NCBI GenBank assembly: GCA_034770075.1
Contig: CM068379.1
Location: 45,205,130-45,269,129 of the forward strand
Direction of reading: 5' to 3'
DNA length: 64,000 bases
Origin: Aralia elata
Taxonomy: Eukaryota; Streptophyta; Magnoliopsida; Apiales; Araliaceae
Below are positions 1 through 12,508 of this stretch, piece after piece. The notes beneath the pieces were generated by a model that saw nothing but the letters and a program-made list of their open reading frames with translations, ran no database searches and was not told the origin of the DNA. Both the position numbers and the translations under genes were made by a program. Position 1 is the first letter of the stretch. Each line of letters begins with the position of its first letter.

Positions 1-1285
1 TCAGCTCTGAATTTAGTTCACTTGTGGAATTAAGTCACAAACAAATAAAAGATAAAAGCAGAAATATAGTGCAGGAAAGTAAATGACACAGAGAATTTTT
101 AAGTGGTTTGGAGCACAAATAACTCATAGTTCACTCTTCTACTCCACAAGTAGAAAATTCACTAAGGATGTAGGACACTTACTAAGATCTATTACAATAA
201 TGAATCACTAATATTCCTTCAAGTTACTTAGACTTGGCAGATGTCACTAAGACAAAGAGTCACTAAGACCAGTTCACTAAGAACTCTTCAAGTCACATAG
301 ACTTGATAACAATAGGTCACTAAGACCAATGAATTACAAGAGATGAGATGATTTTCTGAGGTGCTACTAAGTGGTGTTATGCACAGCTTCTGAAGACGTA
401 GTAGCAGAACAAGTTGTTCTTTTTTCGTAGAGTAGAGTTCTTCAGATTTGAACAGAGGTTTAAATTATAATTTGTGATTCTTACTTTTTGGATTGAACCT
501 TCGCGCCCTTTTATAGAGGACCTCGAGATTTTTCTGTTGGAAAGTTGTCGTTGCTCATTTAATGTTCCGATCGTAGAAGATCACTGATTATTGCCTTTTA
601 GAGAGGATGTGTCAGCTTACTTTCGGCTTTGATAGGTCACATTAGACTTCTGCAGTACTAACCACGTGGGTGATATCACATCACCAAATTAGTTGTTAGA
701 CACAACTTGATCTGATCTTCATTTTAAACTTAGGATGATCAACAACTATCTCGGAATCTACACTCTACAAGACTTCTCAATATCAGTCCAATATCAGAAC
801 TGACATACTCTACAATTTGCTTGATCGTAGTGTTTCATGGAGATCGTAGAGTATTTGGCTTGGCTAACTCTACGATTTGCAAACTTTATGATCTGCTCTA
901 TAATTTGTTTGTTTTATGATCTTCATTTTGCCTTACGATCTCTGAGCTAATTCTGTGATCTTCGATTCAACTTATGATCTTGAGTAGACTCTACGATATT
1001 CGACTTGCCTTACGATTTCTGAACAGGCTCTGCGATCGTTCAATTCTTTAAATATCTTTACGATCGTTCACACAACTTTAAGATCGTTTTGCAGACTCTA
1101 CGATCTTGAACTGAATGCTCTATGATAGCTTGGTTGACTCTGCGATCCTCAATAAACTTTATGATTTCTTAGAGTAGCTTTACGATCGTTCAATCAACTA
1201 TACGATCGATTCAGTTCTATAATCTATACATTTATTCAGCTCAATAGATCAACCAAACAAGTTTGATCTTTTATTCTACGTCCTT
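1..1285 (-). mobile_element. Sir-1: Sirevirus-type LTR, larger part
   Basis: This is an LTR read on the minus strand, recognised by alignment by eye with the LTR at 53702-55182. Shared features include the stretch near 1-20 against 55010-55025, the short blocks around CACTAAG/CTTAGTG at 160-340 against 54740-54890, and a long run of degenerate TCGTAGAG-like words. A minus-strand TATA box (TATAAAAG) lies at 508-515, matching TATAAAAG at 54543 in the other LTR. About 150 bases of the LTR 3' end lie outside the window. The LTR 5' end was separated by the CACTA insertion and resumes at 51055-51134. No coding region is supported here. Confidence 0.8.
780..1215 (-). repeat. Degenerate array of CTYTACGATC words in Sir-1 LTR
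   Basis: About 20 imperfect copies of a word like CTCTACGATC, CTTTACGATC or CTTTATGATC (minus strand GATCGTAGAG or GATCGTAAAG) recur every 18 to 25 bases. The same word family is found in the LTR, gag and 3' region of Sir-2. Confidence 0.8.
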
Positions 1286-1680
1286 CACTACAAAAAAATG
1301 GATATTCGGCAATTATTTTTTGGGCAACGACTTATAAAGTCATTGCCAAAAATTTATGTTTAGCAACAAAATTTGTCATTCGTTGCAGTTTGTAAAAGGC
1401 TTTCATTTTTTGTAACGAAATTCATAGGTCATTGCAAAATTTCGTTGCCAATTCGTTGGTGGGAAAAAAAATCCCAGCCTATTTACGTTTTTGTTGTCGA
1501 TGTATTGGCGGTAAAAATTTATCTCCCGCCACTTGATTTTTCCTCATCATGGACAACGAAAGGTTTTTTGTTGCTATATTTCGTAGCCTAATATAGACCA
1601 CATTCATTGTCAATAATTTTTCTTTCGTTGCGTATTCTACACATTTTTTTGCAATGACTATTAAAATGTTGTCCTAAATT
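1286..1680. repeat. CACTA left terminal and subterminal repeats
   Basis: The terminal CACTAC is followed by repeated words such as GCAACGA, CATTGCAAAA, TTTCGTTGC and GACAACGAAA in both orientations up to about 1650. In CACTA elements such subterminal repeats bind the element-encoded DNA-binding protein. That role is family knowledge and not shown here. Confidence 0.8.
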
Positions 1681-2912
1681 AAGATACATTTTGCCCTCTT
1701 TTTTTTTCCAAAACGCATCGTTTTGTATTTTTAAATTATTATTTATTTTATTTCTTTTTGAATAACTCATTGTTTTACATGAGACGAATGAACTATAAGT
1801 AATGATATTCACATTCTTAGTTTTTGTCATATATTCTTCTATTAATTTTATTATGAGATCATCTGAAAACCACAAACTAAATAAAATAAAACAAAATAAT
1901 AAAAATAAAAATATGATGATAACATCATAAGTATGTGTGTGGATATGTATATTACATATATAATTCTATAATATATATTATTTAATACATTAAACATTTC
2001 AATAAGTATCTAAAAAATCAAGAACAATAATATATATTATGAATTGAAATATTATTTTTTTTAAATATTAATTTTTTTACATAATCATAGTTAATATATT
2101 GATATATACATTAGTTTACTAAAAATATTTTTTAAATAGCAAAGGTATATAATTTTCTTTATAAAATAATATATTGTATGTTATAATAAATTCTTTAAGT
2201 ATATGTATGTGTTATATTAATTAAATACTGTAGTATAAAGATAATATTTGGAAAATAATTAATTATACAAATAAACAAAAAATTAGTTTTAAATATTGTC
2301 TTAATTTTTGAAATTAAAATTTTATATTACTTATGCTTAAAATAAATATGGACCTTTAAGGTAAAAAGTCAAAACACAAATTGATCCAATAGATGAAAAG
2401 TTGGTTGATGACAACTATCCTTCACCATCCTCAAGGACCAATCAGAAACAAGCAAACGGACTATGAGCGATCAGCTTAAGAAGTGATCATAGCCTTCAAA
2501 TCAAATTAACTTAACCCAAACCAAACATTCAAATCTACTTCGCATGTAGTCGTCGGATTAAATTTTAAGTGCTAGATTCAATCGTGGCCTTTGATCAATC
2601 TTAAGGATTAAGTCTCAGCCATCAGATCAAGAGGTAAGTCCAAAATATAAAAGATGAAAATGATTTTTCTAAAATTATTTCATTCGTCTTTTTCTCTCTC
2701 CTCGTGGCTGAACTCTCCATTCTCTCTCAAAACCTTTCAAACCATAAAGCTTTAAATCAGTAGTATCATGATTTTAAAATATTTTCTTACAAAATCATTC
2801 CAATTAAAGGGCTTCTACATGGTTTCTTTTACATACTTTCTCTCTTCTCTAATTAGTAAGTTCTACTTTCTGTCTCTAAAATTCGGATGGTTCTCTTTCT
2901 TTTCATTGTATC
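1681..2912 (+). other. CACTA interior, left: AT-rich, then promoter-like segment
   Basis: Bases 1681-2340 are very AT-rich with nothing recognisable. From 2340 composition is more balanced. A TATA box (TATAAAAG) at 2646-2653 is followed by a pyrimidine-rich stretch with repeated TCTCTC, like a plant 5' UTR, before the Ang-1 insertion point at 2912. This could be the transposon promoter or a captured gene promoter. No coding exon is recognised. Confidence 0.4.
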
Positions 2913-3529
2913 TGTTGGTTTGCAGGAACAAGATCAAAGCATACAATTATATTGTAAAACAGCGGAAGCATGACATAAATCGAATTTAAAATTTTTCTAC
3001 AATCCTAGGAATCACCTTATGCGATATTATTAATTCAAGATAAAGAAAAAAGGATTATACCTTTGTAGATTCAACCTGTTGAACAGCTACAAGTTCACCT
3101 CCCTTAATCCATCGCGCTTCTCCAATTCTTCAGATCAAACGTTCGCTACTCAAAGTGTGCAACGCCCAAGAGGTGATCCACTAAGAGAATATTGATTGAA
3201 GAAGATGAATTTAAGTTCTACTAGACCTTGGGTGGCTAACCCTAGTTCTCTCTCTCCTAACTCTTTAGGTATTAGAGAATACTTACAAAATAGCATTAGT
3301 CAGTTTCACAATAAGACTTCTCATATTTATAGACTAACCGTCTCTCCTAAACCTTTTAAGAGTTAGGGTTTTAATTTAATTCTTAATCTAATTAGGAACT
3401 AAATTAATAATAATAATAAGATTCTTCTTATTTATTTATAATTTAGTATTTCTCCAAATACTTAATTATAAATATTAGTATTTCTCCAAATACTAAATTA
3501 TTATTATTTAGCCAATTTATGTATAATAA

Positions 3530-3592
<63 letters not shown>

Positions 3593-4803
3593 GACTTCTC
3601 TTATTAATTTATAATTTAGTATTTCATGAGATACTTAATTATAAATATTAAGCTATTTAATTTATTCCACTAATAAATTAAATGCACTTAATTTATTATT
3701 ATTAAGCCAATCACTTCTTTAATTATATTTCTCTTTTTATGGTATGACCCTCTAGGTTAAATATTAAGCCGGTAAGTAAAATAAATAAATTAGAACTATT
3801 CTAATATTATTTATAATGAATTAAACTCCTTTAAATCAAATATAAATAAATAATATTTATTCTACATCATGAGTGACACCTTATAAATAATGTATCATGA
3901 CTATTCGAATAATATGAATTCAACGTTTAATTACAAAGAACACAAAGAACCTATTTCATGAATAGTTACCGTGCAATTCAATCTTTCTACCATACAATGT
4001 CTCGATTAAACATAAGACATGGAATTACTGACAAGTCTTATTTATTTAATCATATGCATATCGATTCTAAAATGCACAACTCCAGTTAATGTAAATTAGA
4101 AACTCTTTTCTAATTTCCATTCACCTTGGTCAAGGATTTCTGAGTTTCATCGAATCGCATAGGGCATTCTCTCCCTTTATTGAAAGTAGTAGATCCTTTG
4201 TTGATTATTCACCTACCTCAATGTACACTTTATTATACCCAAACACGCCATATTACATACTTTGAAGTATTAAGGAATATGACAAAGTATAATTCAGAAT
4301 ACACAAGATATTATGATGATCTCAAGTCTAAGGATCATTTGTACTGCTATCACTATAGGAACTCCTATTGTCAGGCAAGTAAAATTTCATTAAGTGTTCC
4401 TTAAGCGAGTCATGTTCAGTGAATTTATTCTCCAATAAGCACCTACATACTTGCTTTAGTGTCCCTACACAAATGATTATAAGATTAATCATCCTCTTCA
4501 ACAGAGCAAGCATAGTATGCACTAATCTATCCGAAATCAGTAATCCCACATTAGTGATCCAATGATTAGGAACATTTTAATTTTTGAGCTATCTAGAATT
4601 TAGATCTCATTAACATGATCATCATTATTCTAAAAGCATTGCTCCAAAACTATGTGTTTATCTCATTTAATTAATTCAACCAATTAATCATAGATAAAGT
4701 ATGCCTTTTAATTAAATGAATTCTTTTATTAATAAATGAACAAGATTACAAAGTAAATGTTTATCACATCCTATGTGATTGGCTTGAGGGCATACTACTT
4801 TCA
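2913..4803 (-). mobile_element. Ang-1 3' LTR
   Basis: Starts TGTTGG and ends TTTCA on the plus strand. Its right half, from 3878, aligns throughout with 45779-46711. It contains a (TAA)n microsatellite at about 3523-3592. Short reading frames within it are LTR noise. Confidence 0.85.
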
Positions 4804-6560
4804 ATATCCCACTTGCACTAAAGCCAATCGCCCCGGTATCTTATACGCATCTTTTTTAAGTGTGATCGTCCTAATGTTGGATAATGCTTTAGTAAATGGA
4901 TCTGCAATGTTGTTCTGAGAGTCCACTCTCTTTAAGGCGACTTCCCTTCTTTCAATTCTTTCTCTAATCAAATGAAAGTGTCGCAACACATGTTTGGATC
5001 CCAGATGAGACTTAGGAACTATTCCAAGTTCTGTAATGAACTTTTCATCCAAACAATCAACTTTGCAGCTTCACTTACAACTATATACTTTGTCTTTGTC
5101 ACTAAATCAGTAACTCTTTACTGCTTGGAACTTTTTCAACTCACTGTATCAGCGTTTAAGGTAAACAGATACCCCAAAGTGGATTTACTGTCGTCTTGGT
5201 CAGTCTGAAAAACCAAAGTCTGTATAGCCCTCTAGTTTCAATTAGACCCACCATGAATCATAGACACATCCGTAGTTCTTCTTAAGTACTTTAGGATGTT
5301 TTTCATTGTCTTATAGTGATCTTATCCAGGAATGGACTGATATTTGCTTGTCACACTTAGTGTATAAGTAACATTTGGTCTCGTACGTATCATTGCATAC
5401 ATGATAGTTACTCATGTGATCTCTCTTTTCAGGTGTCTTTTGGGGATATATTGTTAGAGAGATACACTCCATGGCTCATCAGCCTAAGACCTCTCTTGGA
5501 GTTTGTCATGCTAAACCCTTTTAGCATCAAATGAATGTACGTTCCTTAGGTCAAACCAAGCATTCTTTTAGATCTATCTATATATATCTTTATCCCCAAA
5601 TTATAGGATGCCTTTCCCAAATCTTCCATGGAGGAATGTTTAGACAACAATATCTTTACTGATTGTAGCATTGATATGTCATTCCCTATCAGTAATATAT
5701 CAACATATAGTACTAAGAATGTCACTGCACTCCCACTGACTTTCTTGTACACACTAGGTTCATCCTCATTTTTGATAAAATCAAACTATTTGATTGTCTC
5801 ATCAAAACGGATGTTCCATCTTCGAGAAGCTTGCTTCAATGTATAAATGGATCGTTGTAGCTTACATACTCGATTTGTTTTAACCTTTGAAACAAATCCC
5901 TCCGGCTGTATCATATATACATTCTCCTCAAGTCTCTACTGAGGAAGGGCGTCCTCACGTCCATTTGCCAAATTTCGTAATAATAAGCCACAATCGCAAG
6001 TAAAATCCGAATGGACTTGAGCATTGTTACCGGTGAGAAGATTTTATGATGGACAACTCCTTACCATTATTTGAAATCTTTTGCCACTGGTTTGGCCTTA
6101 TAGGTCTCCACCCTGCCGTCGGCTCTAGTCTTTCTCTTAAAGACCCACATACACCCTTTAGGCTTTATGCCTTTCTAGAGGGTTAACCAAAGTCCACACT
6201 TGGTTTTTCATAGAGAGAGTCCATTTCAGATTTCATGGCCATCTGCCATTTCTCTGAGTCTCTACTACTCATAGTCTTATCGTATATAACCGGATCATTA
6301 TCTTCTATGATACGTACCTCATCATCATCCTCTATGATGAATCCATACCTCCTCGGTATCTTCGGTACTCAGCCAGATTTACGATTCAGTTGTGGTACAA
6401 TAGGTCTATCTATAGGTTCCTTGGTTTGACTTATAGTGCCTTGTGGTTCTTGAACTTCTTTAAGATCTATTTTTCCTCCCACTAGCCCTTCAAGGATAAA
6501 CTCCTTTTTCCAAGACGGCAGCGTGTTTTGCAACAAACACGTTTTGCTCAGTAGGATCAT
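4804..6560 (-). pseudogene. Ang-1 pol remnant: RT and RNase H
   Basis: On the minus strand, pieces in several frames cover the pol linker (about 6230-6560, with RPIVPQLNRKSG), the RT region and RNase H. The RT catalytic box at 5699-5707 reads LYVD followed directly by ILLIGND: one Asp where copia RTs have YVDD. RT similarity continues with LSKHSSMEDLGKASYNLGIK. The RNase H end (4801-5260) includes SEAAK and KFITELGIVPKSHL. Multiple frameshifts and stops interrupt it. In the life cycle this region would copy element RNA to DNA in cytoplasmic particles. The PPT-like GCAAGTGGGA (minus) abuts the LTR at 4804. Confidence 0.85.
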
Positions 6561-7400
6561 AAAATTAATACCCTAAACTTTCTTTAGGATATCTCATAAA
6601 TCTGCACTTGTCAGATCTTGTCCCACGCTTATCCTTTTAAAACCTTTTTCACATAAGCTAAAAAATCCCTAATCTTAACATGCTTAAGACTAGGTTTCCT
6701 CCCTGTCCATAACTTATATAGAGTTTTGAGGATGGATTTTGAGGGTACCTTATTTAGTAGATATGCAGCTGTTTCTAGGGTATAACCCCAGAAGGATACT
6801 GGAATATTGGTAAAAATCATCATGGCCTGCACCATGTCCAACAAGGTACAATTTCTCCTTTCAGATATACCAATCAATTATTACGTATCAGGAGACGTCC
6901 ATTATGAGAAAATACCATTATCTTTGAGATGATCTAGAAACTCTTTGCTTAACTTTTCCCCTCCTCGATCCGATCAAAAAATCCTAATATTTTGCGAATT
7001 TGTTTTACTTCTGAATTCTTTGAACCTTTCAAATGATTCAGACTTGTATTTCACCAAATATACATATTCAACTTTTGAATAATTATCTTTTTTCAGATTA
7101 TTAGTTTTTTCAATTTGCAAAATATTTTTCATATAAGCCAAGTATATAAAGTCCATCAAGTAATCTTCCAGTTCCATACAAAACATTATCATTATAAATA
7201 GAACTATCATTGTTCTTAAATATAATACCAAAACCTTCCTTGTCCAACAACGGAATAGAAATAATATTTCTAATGAGAATTAGAACATAGTAACACTTTA
7301 CTAGCTTAATAGACTTCCCCGTAGGCAACGCTAAACTATAAGTTCCTACAACTAATGCAGCAACCTTTGCTCTATTCCCACATGTAGGATTACTTCCCTT
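6561..7400 (-). pseudogene. Ang-1 integrase remnant with internal deletion
   Basis: Minus-strand pieces show the second catalytic Asp (SDRGGE near 6965), the catalytic Glu context (GISERRN near 6860) and the downstream FWGYTLETAAYLLNKVPSK block at 6629-6877. Upstream, PTGKSIKLVKCYYV marks the segment before integrase. Between about 7081 and 7087 the sequence jumps from the segment equivalent to QIEKTNNLKK to EYVYLVKYKSE, so the HHCC zinc motif and the first catalytic Asp are absent. The same junction occurs in Ang-3 and Ang-4. An in-frame TGA precedes SDRGGE. Confidence 0.8.
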
Positions 7401-8125
7401 TATTTAGCTTTCTACTTCTTCTTAGTCTTTGTATCGAATTGCATACATGAGAACTGCAGCCGGTATCCAGTACCCAAGTAGAACCTTGACTTACAGAAAG
7501 ATTTATTTCAATCATGAACAAACCTGTATCTGTAACTGAAGCTTCACTAAACTTCTTCTGGTTAGCCTCCGCAAGATACTCCTTGCAGTTTCTTTTCTAG
7601 TGTCCAGGCTTATTGCAATGGAAGCAAACTCCTTTGCTATTCGTATCAGTTTTGATCTTATTGTCCTTAGTTTGTGCCTTTCTTTTTGCCTTCTTTGAAT
7701 TTTTCTTCTTTCCAGAAGATTCTTTGGCCTAATTCCTTTTCTTGGAAGAATCATCTACCAGTAAGACTTGGTCTTTCTTGGCTGGAAAGTGACTCTCTGC
7801 AGTTTTCAACATGTTAAGCAACTCAGGCAGGCTGACATCTAGCTTGTTCATGTGAAAATTCATAACAAATTGCGAGAAGGAGTCCGGGAGTGACTGCAAG
7901 ATCAAATCTTGGCTTAACTCTCCATCCATTACAAAATCCAGTTGTCCCAATTGTTCAATCAAATTGAACATTTTTAGGACATGTGTCTGTACCATAGTGC
8001 CATCGGTCATTCTATATCAGAAGAGCTCTTTAGATATATGATATTTGTAAGACCTACTCAGCTCACCAAATAAATCTTGAAGCTGCAACAATATAGTAGG
8101 CACATCCATTTTCTCGTGTTGACGC
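7401..8125 (-). pseudogene. Ang-1 gag C-terminus and protease start
   Basis: The minus strand encodes a copia Gag lacking its N-terminus, from about 8125 down. Segments include HVLKMFNLIEQLGQLDFVM, LPDSFSQFVMNFHMNKLDVS, a basic KKK/KRK stretch and a CCHC knuckle CFHCNKPGH-KRNC in which the usual Trp codon is TAG. It is followed by the retropepsin motif WVLDTGCSSHVC, with the catalytic DTG intact. Gag would package element RNA. The frame changes at about 7730. The upstream end is cut by the Ang-2 insertion, with GACGC at 8121-8125 next to it. Confidence 0.85.
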
Positions 8126-9916
8126 TGAAAGTAGTATGCACACAAGCCAAACATATTTGATATGATGTAGCATATACTTTGTAATCTTATTTATTTATTA
8201 ATAAAAGAATTAATTTATTAAAGGCATTTTACTTTATGAACTTAGTGTTGTTATGTTATATGTGATAAACCCATAGTTTTGAGCAATGCTTTTAGAATCA
8301 TGATGATGATCATGCTAATGAGATCTAAATTCTTAGAAAACTTAAAACTAAGATCGTTCCTAATCGTTGGATTACTAAAAAGGAGATTAGTGAATCCTGA
8401 TAGATTGGTATATAGTTTGCTTGCTCTTAGGAAGAGAATGATTGATCTCATAATCATTTGTGTGGAGACACTAAAGTAAGTATGTAGGTGCTTATTGAAG
8501 AAAAAGTTCACTGAACGTGACTCGCTAAAGGAATACCTAATGGAGTTTTACTTGTTTGTCAATAGGAATTCCTCTAGTAATAGTAGTACAAGTAATCTTT
8601 GGACTTGAGATCATCATAGTATCTTGTGTGTGATGAGTTATACTTTGACATATTCCTTAAGACCCTTAGGGTATATCAAAGGGTATGCTTGGGTATAATA
8701 AGTTGTACATGGAGATAATAATTGGTCAATAAAGAATCTACCGCTTCTACTAAAAGGAGAGAATGTCCTATGTGATTCGATAAATGACAACTCAGTAGTC
8801 TTTGGCTAAGGCAAAATGAAATTAGAAAGTAGTTTCTAATTTGCATTATTTAGAATTGTGCATTTGAAAATCGAAATACATATAATTGAATAAAATAAGA
8901 CTTGACAATAATTCCATGTCTTAGATTTAATTAGGACATTGTATGGTAGAAGGATTGAATTGTACGGTAACTATTCATTGAAAGGTTCTTTTGTGATTAA
9001 TGTTGAAATCTATATTATCTGGAAAGTCCTTGATCGCTAAGGGGGCTTACCCTTATGTAGAATAAATTTTATTTATTTAAATAAATTAAATAGTTTAATT
9101 TATTTATTTAAATAAGATTAGAATTGTTCTAATTGATTTATTCACAACCGGTTTAATATGGAGAACCTAAAGGGTCACACCGTAAAAGAAAAATATTTAT
9201 TTAAGAAGTAAATGGCATAATCGTAAGAAGAAGTTAAGTATATTTAATTTAATCTATGGTGATAGAATAAATTAAATAGATTAAAATTTATATTTAATAT
9301 TTTAAAAATATTAAATATAAATTAATAAGAGGAATCTTATTATTATTATTTAATTCATAAAAGGGTTTGAAAATTAATTAATAAAAGTACTCTCATAAAT
9401 TCCTAATTGGATTAGGAGTTTAATTAATTAAAAGAGTTTAATTAAAATAAAACCTTATTCCTAAATAGTTTAGGAGGGTTGTTAATATCTATATATAAGA
9501 GGAGTCTTATGATAGATCAAAAATGAATGTTTTTCAATTGTTGAGAGAGTACTTACAAATTTTATAGAGATAGAAAACTAGGGTTTTGTCAACACCCATC
9601 TTCTTTAATACATATTATTCCTTGGTGGATCACCTCTAGAGGCCAAACACTTAGGTGACTAACGTTGATCAAATGAATGAATCTAACCGGTGAATTCAAG
9701 GAGAACGCGAAGGATTTGAAGTTAAACTCGTACCTGAGGAAGAACGGTTCTACGAGGGTATGATTCTGATTCTTTATCTCTTTCGTATAATTCATAATTG
9801 AGTACAAGAAAAGATCATGGTGATGGTTTGTATAAAATTTTAAAATCTGATTTTATCGCACGTCCGCTATATTTGTGTAATTGGATTGCATATTCGCGTT
9901 ATATACAAACCTAACA
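8126..9916 (+). mobile_element. Ang-2 5' LTR (U3-R-U5)
   Basis: Begins TGAAAGTAGTATGC and ends AACCTAACA next to the PBS; 1791 bp. It matches the LTRs of Ang-3 and Ang-4 in the opposite orientation. A TATA box (TATATATAA) lies at 9490-9498, followed by AAGAGGAGTC, which is also found at this place in the sister LTRs, so transcription should start near 9525. Confidence 0.85.
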
Positions 9917-9917
9917 A

Positions 9918-9930
9918 TGGTATCAGAGCC
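9918..9930 (+). promoter_or_regulatory. Ang-2 primer binding site
   Basis: TGGTATCAGAGCC lies one base after the LTR and is the standard plant copia primer site, complementary to the 3' end of initiator tRNA-Met. Confidence 0.9.
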
Positions 9931-11432
9931 TAACCTTGTGCTAATTATTGATTTTAATGATTCCATGTATGTATGGGTATGTGATTCAATCAATTTTTTG
10001 GGCAACAGATGAGTTTTCAAAAGCTGCGATGCAGCGCGGCTACGCCGCTTCCAGTTCATTTTGGAGCACGACCGCGCCCTAACTAAAAAAATTCTTTTCT
10101 AGGGTTGCAGCGCGGCTGCGCATTTATCAAGTGTAATTGTAGTGCGGCCGCGCCCGAACCTGAGAATTGTTCTCTGGGGTGCAGCGTGGCCGCGCCGGTT
10201 CCTAGTTCATTCTGGGCGCAGCCGCGCCAGTCTGCAGTTTTGAAAATTTTAATTTATCTTCAATTAAAGTAAATGATTTATTCAATTGGAGTAAGTTTAA
10301 AATAAAGATGTTTATTTTTTCAGAAATAGGATTCCAGGTTACTAAAATTAAAGGAGTTTAATTTTGATTTGGTTTTTGATTAAAATAAAAGAGTTTATTT
10401 TGTTTCAAAACTAAATTTTAGCAAACTTTTGTTCATTAAATGATATCGATGCATATATGGAATGGTTTTATTACTCATAAGATGAATGTTATTTATTGAT
10501 GCATATGGTGATATGTATGATAATAAATGAGATTGATTATGGACTATTAACCAATAGATGATTGGATTTTATTCTATTAGAATGCATGAATGAATGAGTT
10601 TTATAAATGGGGTCTGCGTACCTCGTTTTCTCTAGTTTTTCTTAATGTAAATTCTATCTTTCTCTTATGTACTTTCCCTTGACTGCTGATCAAGGTTTCT
10701 ATTTATTGTAAATAGTTTATGTAATAGGATTAGTTAGAATTATTTTGAAGAATTGGAGACAAAGGAGCAAAGAGCGCTTGAAGACCCGTTTGTAATGGAG
10801 CCCGAGTTTAAATGTAATAGTTATATTTAAATTTAGTTCTTGCACCCTAGGTTTAAGCTTTTGGCTCACTTGGTGGCTCTAGTGAACCAAACTAGAATAA
10901 AAGTCCATAATCAATCCGGGTAGAATATAGTATTCTATATGTGCATGTTCACCACAAGGCTTATTTTAATTTTTTGAGATGTTGTTTTATCACATTTGAT
11001 GCTTATAAAGGAATTGAACGATGCTGTTTTGTTGTGTCAACACAAGGACAATGTTTTTTCTCTTTACTTATATGGAAGTGCTAGGTTGGACTTAACTTGG
11101 ACAATTTTGATTCAGATGTATCAACACTTGATCAAAATAATCTAAGAGGCAAAATATAAGGAGTTATATGGTGATGTAATTGACAATAGTTGTCTACCTA
11201 TTTATTTATATATAGTTTGTTGTGTCACCACAAGGCTATATACATTTGAAATAGGATCCTTATTCTCACTAACAAATCTTTAATTAGATTTGCCGAACTA
11301 TATATTGAGGGTAATATAGTTTGATGAAAATAATGGGAGATACCAATTTAAATAAAGACCTAATTTATTTTGGTAATTAATAAAATGAATGTATACTAAA
11401 ATGTTGTCTATTTCACATGAAGAATTTATAAA
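9931..11432 (+). other. Ang-2 untranslated leader
   Basis: About 1.5 kb between PBS and gag without an ORF. It contains GC-rich palindromic repeats (10019-10245), an AT-rich part, and a motif like TTGTTGTGTCACCACAAGG at about 10944, 11029, 11115 and 11215. The same layout is kept in Ang-3 and Ang-4. In retroelements this region commonly carries packaging and dimerisation signals; that is an inference here. Confidence 0.7.
10019..10245 (+). repeat. GC-rich palindromic repeats in Ang-2 leader
   Basis: Imperfect copies of GCAGCGCGGCTGCG, GCGGCCGCGCC and GCAGCCGCGCC stand out from AT-rich surroundings. They are linked by recurring AGTTCATTYTGG segments. GCGGCCGC at 10144-10151 is a perfect palindrome. 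Confidence 0.8.
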
Positions 11433-12350
11433 ATGTCAAACTCACTAATATCACTGCGTAGCATACTTGATGCTAACAAACTGACCGGACCGAATTACAT
11501 GGACTGGTTAAAGGAATTTGAGAATTGTTCTCACTGTTGAAAAGATCTCTTATGTCCTAAATTCGCATGTCCCTGCTACTGTTGTAGAAACAGCCTCTGA
11601 GGAAGAGATTTCTACTTTTAAAAAATGTCATGATGATGCAACCATGGCTCAATGCATCATACTCGCATCCATGAGTAATAAGCTTCAGCGTCAGCATGAA
11701 ACTATGGATGCTCCTACTATACTCCTGCACATCAAGGAGTTGTATGGTGAGGAAAGTAGGACTGCTAGATATCAAATATCTAAGGAGCTCTTCCGATCTC
11801 GAATGACCGAGGGCACTACCGTTGAGACTCATGTCCTAAAGATGATCAATTTGATTGAACGACTTGGACAGTTAGGGTTCGTGATGATCAATTTGATTAC
11901 TTAACATGCCGAGAACTGCTGAAGGTCACTTCCCATCCAAGAAGGACCAAGTCTTATTGGTGCATGATTCTTCCGAGAAAAGGAAGAGGCCCAAGGTATC
12001 TTCTGAAAGTAAGAAAAAGAAGAAGGCTAAGGGTAAGGCGAAGGTAAAGGATAATAAGAAAGTTGATCCAGATAGCAAAGGAATATGCTTCCATTGTTAT
12101 AAGTTGGGTCACTGGAAGAGGAACTGCGAGAAGTATCTTGCGGAACAAAAGCAGAAGAAGCTTGGAGAAGTTTCGACTTCCGATCAAGGTTTGTTCATGA
12201 TTGAAATTAATTTTTCTGAAAGTCAAAATTCTACTTGGGTATTGGATACCGACTGTGGTTCTCACATATGTAACACTATGCAGGGACTAAGCAGAAGTAG
12301 AAAGCTGAGCAAGGATGAAGTCGTCTTACGAGTGAAAAATTGAGCAAAAG
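11433..12350 (+). pseudogene. Ang-2 gag and start of protease
   Basis: ATG at 11433 opens MSNSLISLRSILDANKLTGP, the Gag N-terminus; an extra base near 11513 breaks the frame, and Gag continues from about 11518 (RIVLTVEKISYVLN). At about 11885-11900 some 45 codons present in Ang-1 (the LPDSFSQ...VSLPE part) are missing, replaced by a short duplicate of ATGATCAATTTGATT that also occurs at about 11840. The CCHC knuckle CFHCYKLGHWKRNC is intact. The protease motif reads WVLDTDCGSHIC, so the DTG active-site Gly is Asp. The frame stops with TGA at 12341, next to the Ang-3 insertion. Confidence 0.88.
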
Positions 12351-12508
12351 TGTTAGGTTTGTATATAACGCGAACATGCAATCAAATTACATAAATAAAG
12401 TGAAAGCGCGATAAAACCAGATTTTAAAATTTTATACAAACCATCACCATGATCTTTCTTTATACACAATTATTAATTAAACAAAAGAGATGGAGAATAA
12501 GAATTATA
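12351..12508 (-). mobile_element. Ang-3 3' LTR, left piece
   Basis: Matches 30374-30531 of the Ang-3 5' LTR base for base apart from about seven differences. It ends at TTATA (12504-12508), the TSD of Ang-4, and continues at 21495. Confidence 0.9.

Noticed and set aside
1588..1875. A 95-codon minus-strand frame in the left part of the CACTA.
   Set aside because: Low-complexity AT-rich translation overlapping subterminal repeats, with no similarity to a known family.
3523..3592. (TAA)n tract as a centromeric or telomeric repeat.
   Set aside because: A simple microsatellite inside an LTR; similar short tracts occur in sister LTRs.
9918..9930. tRNA gene at PBS-like sequences.
   Set aside because: Only 12 to 14 bases complementary to a tRNA 3' end, at LTR borders; no cloverleaf.
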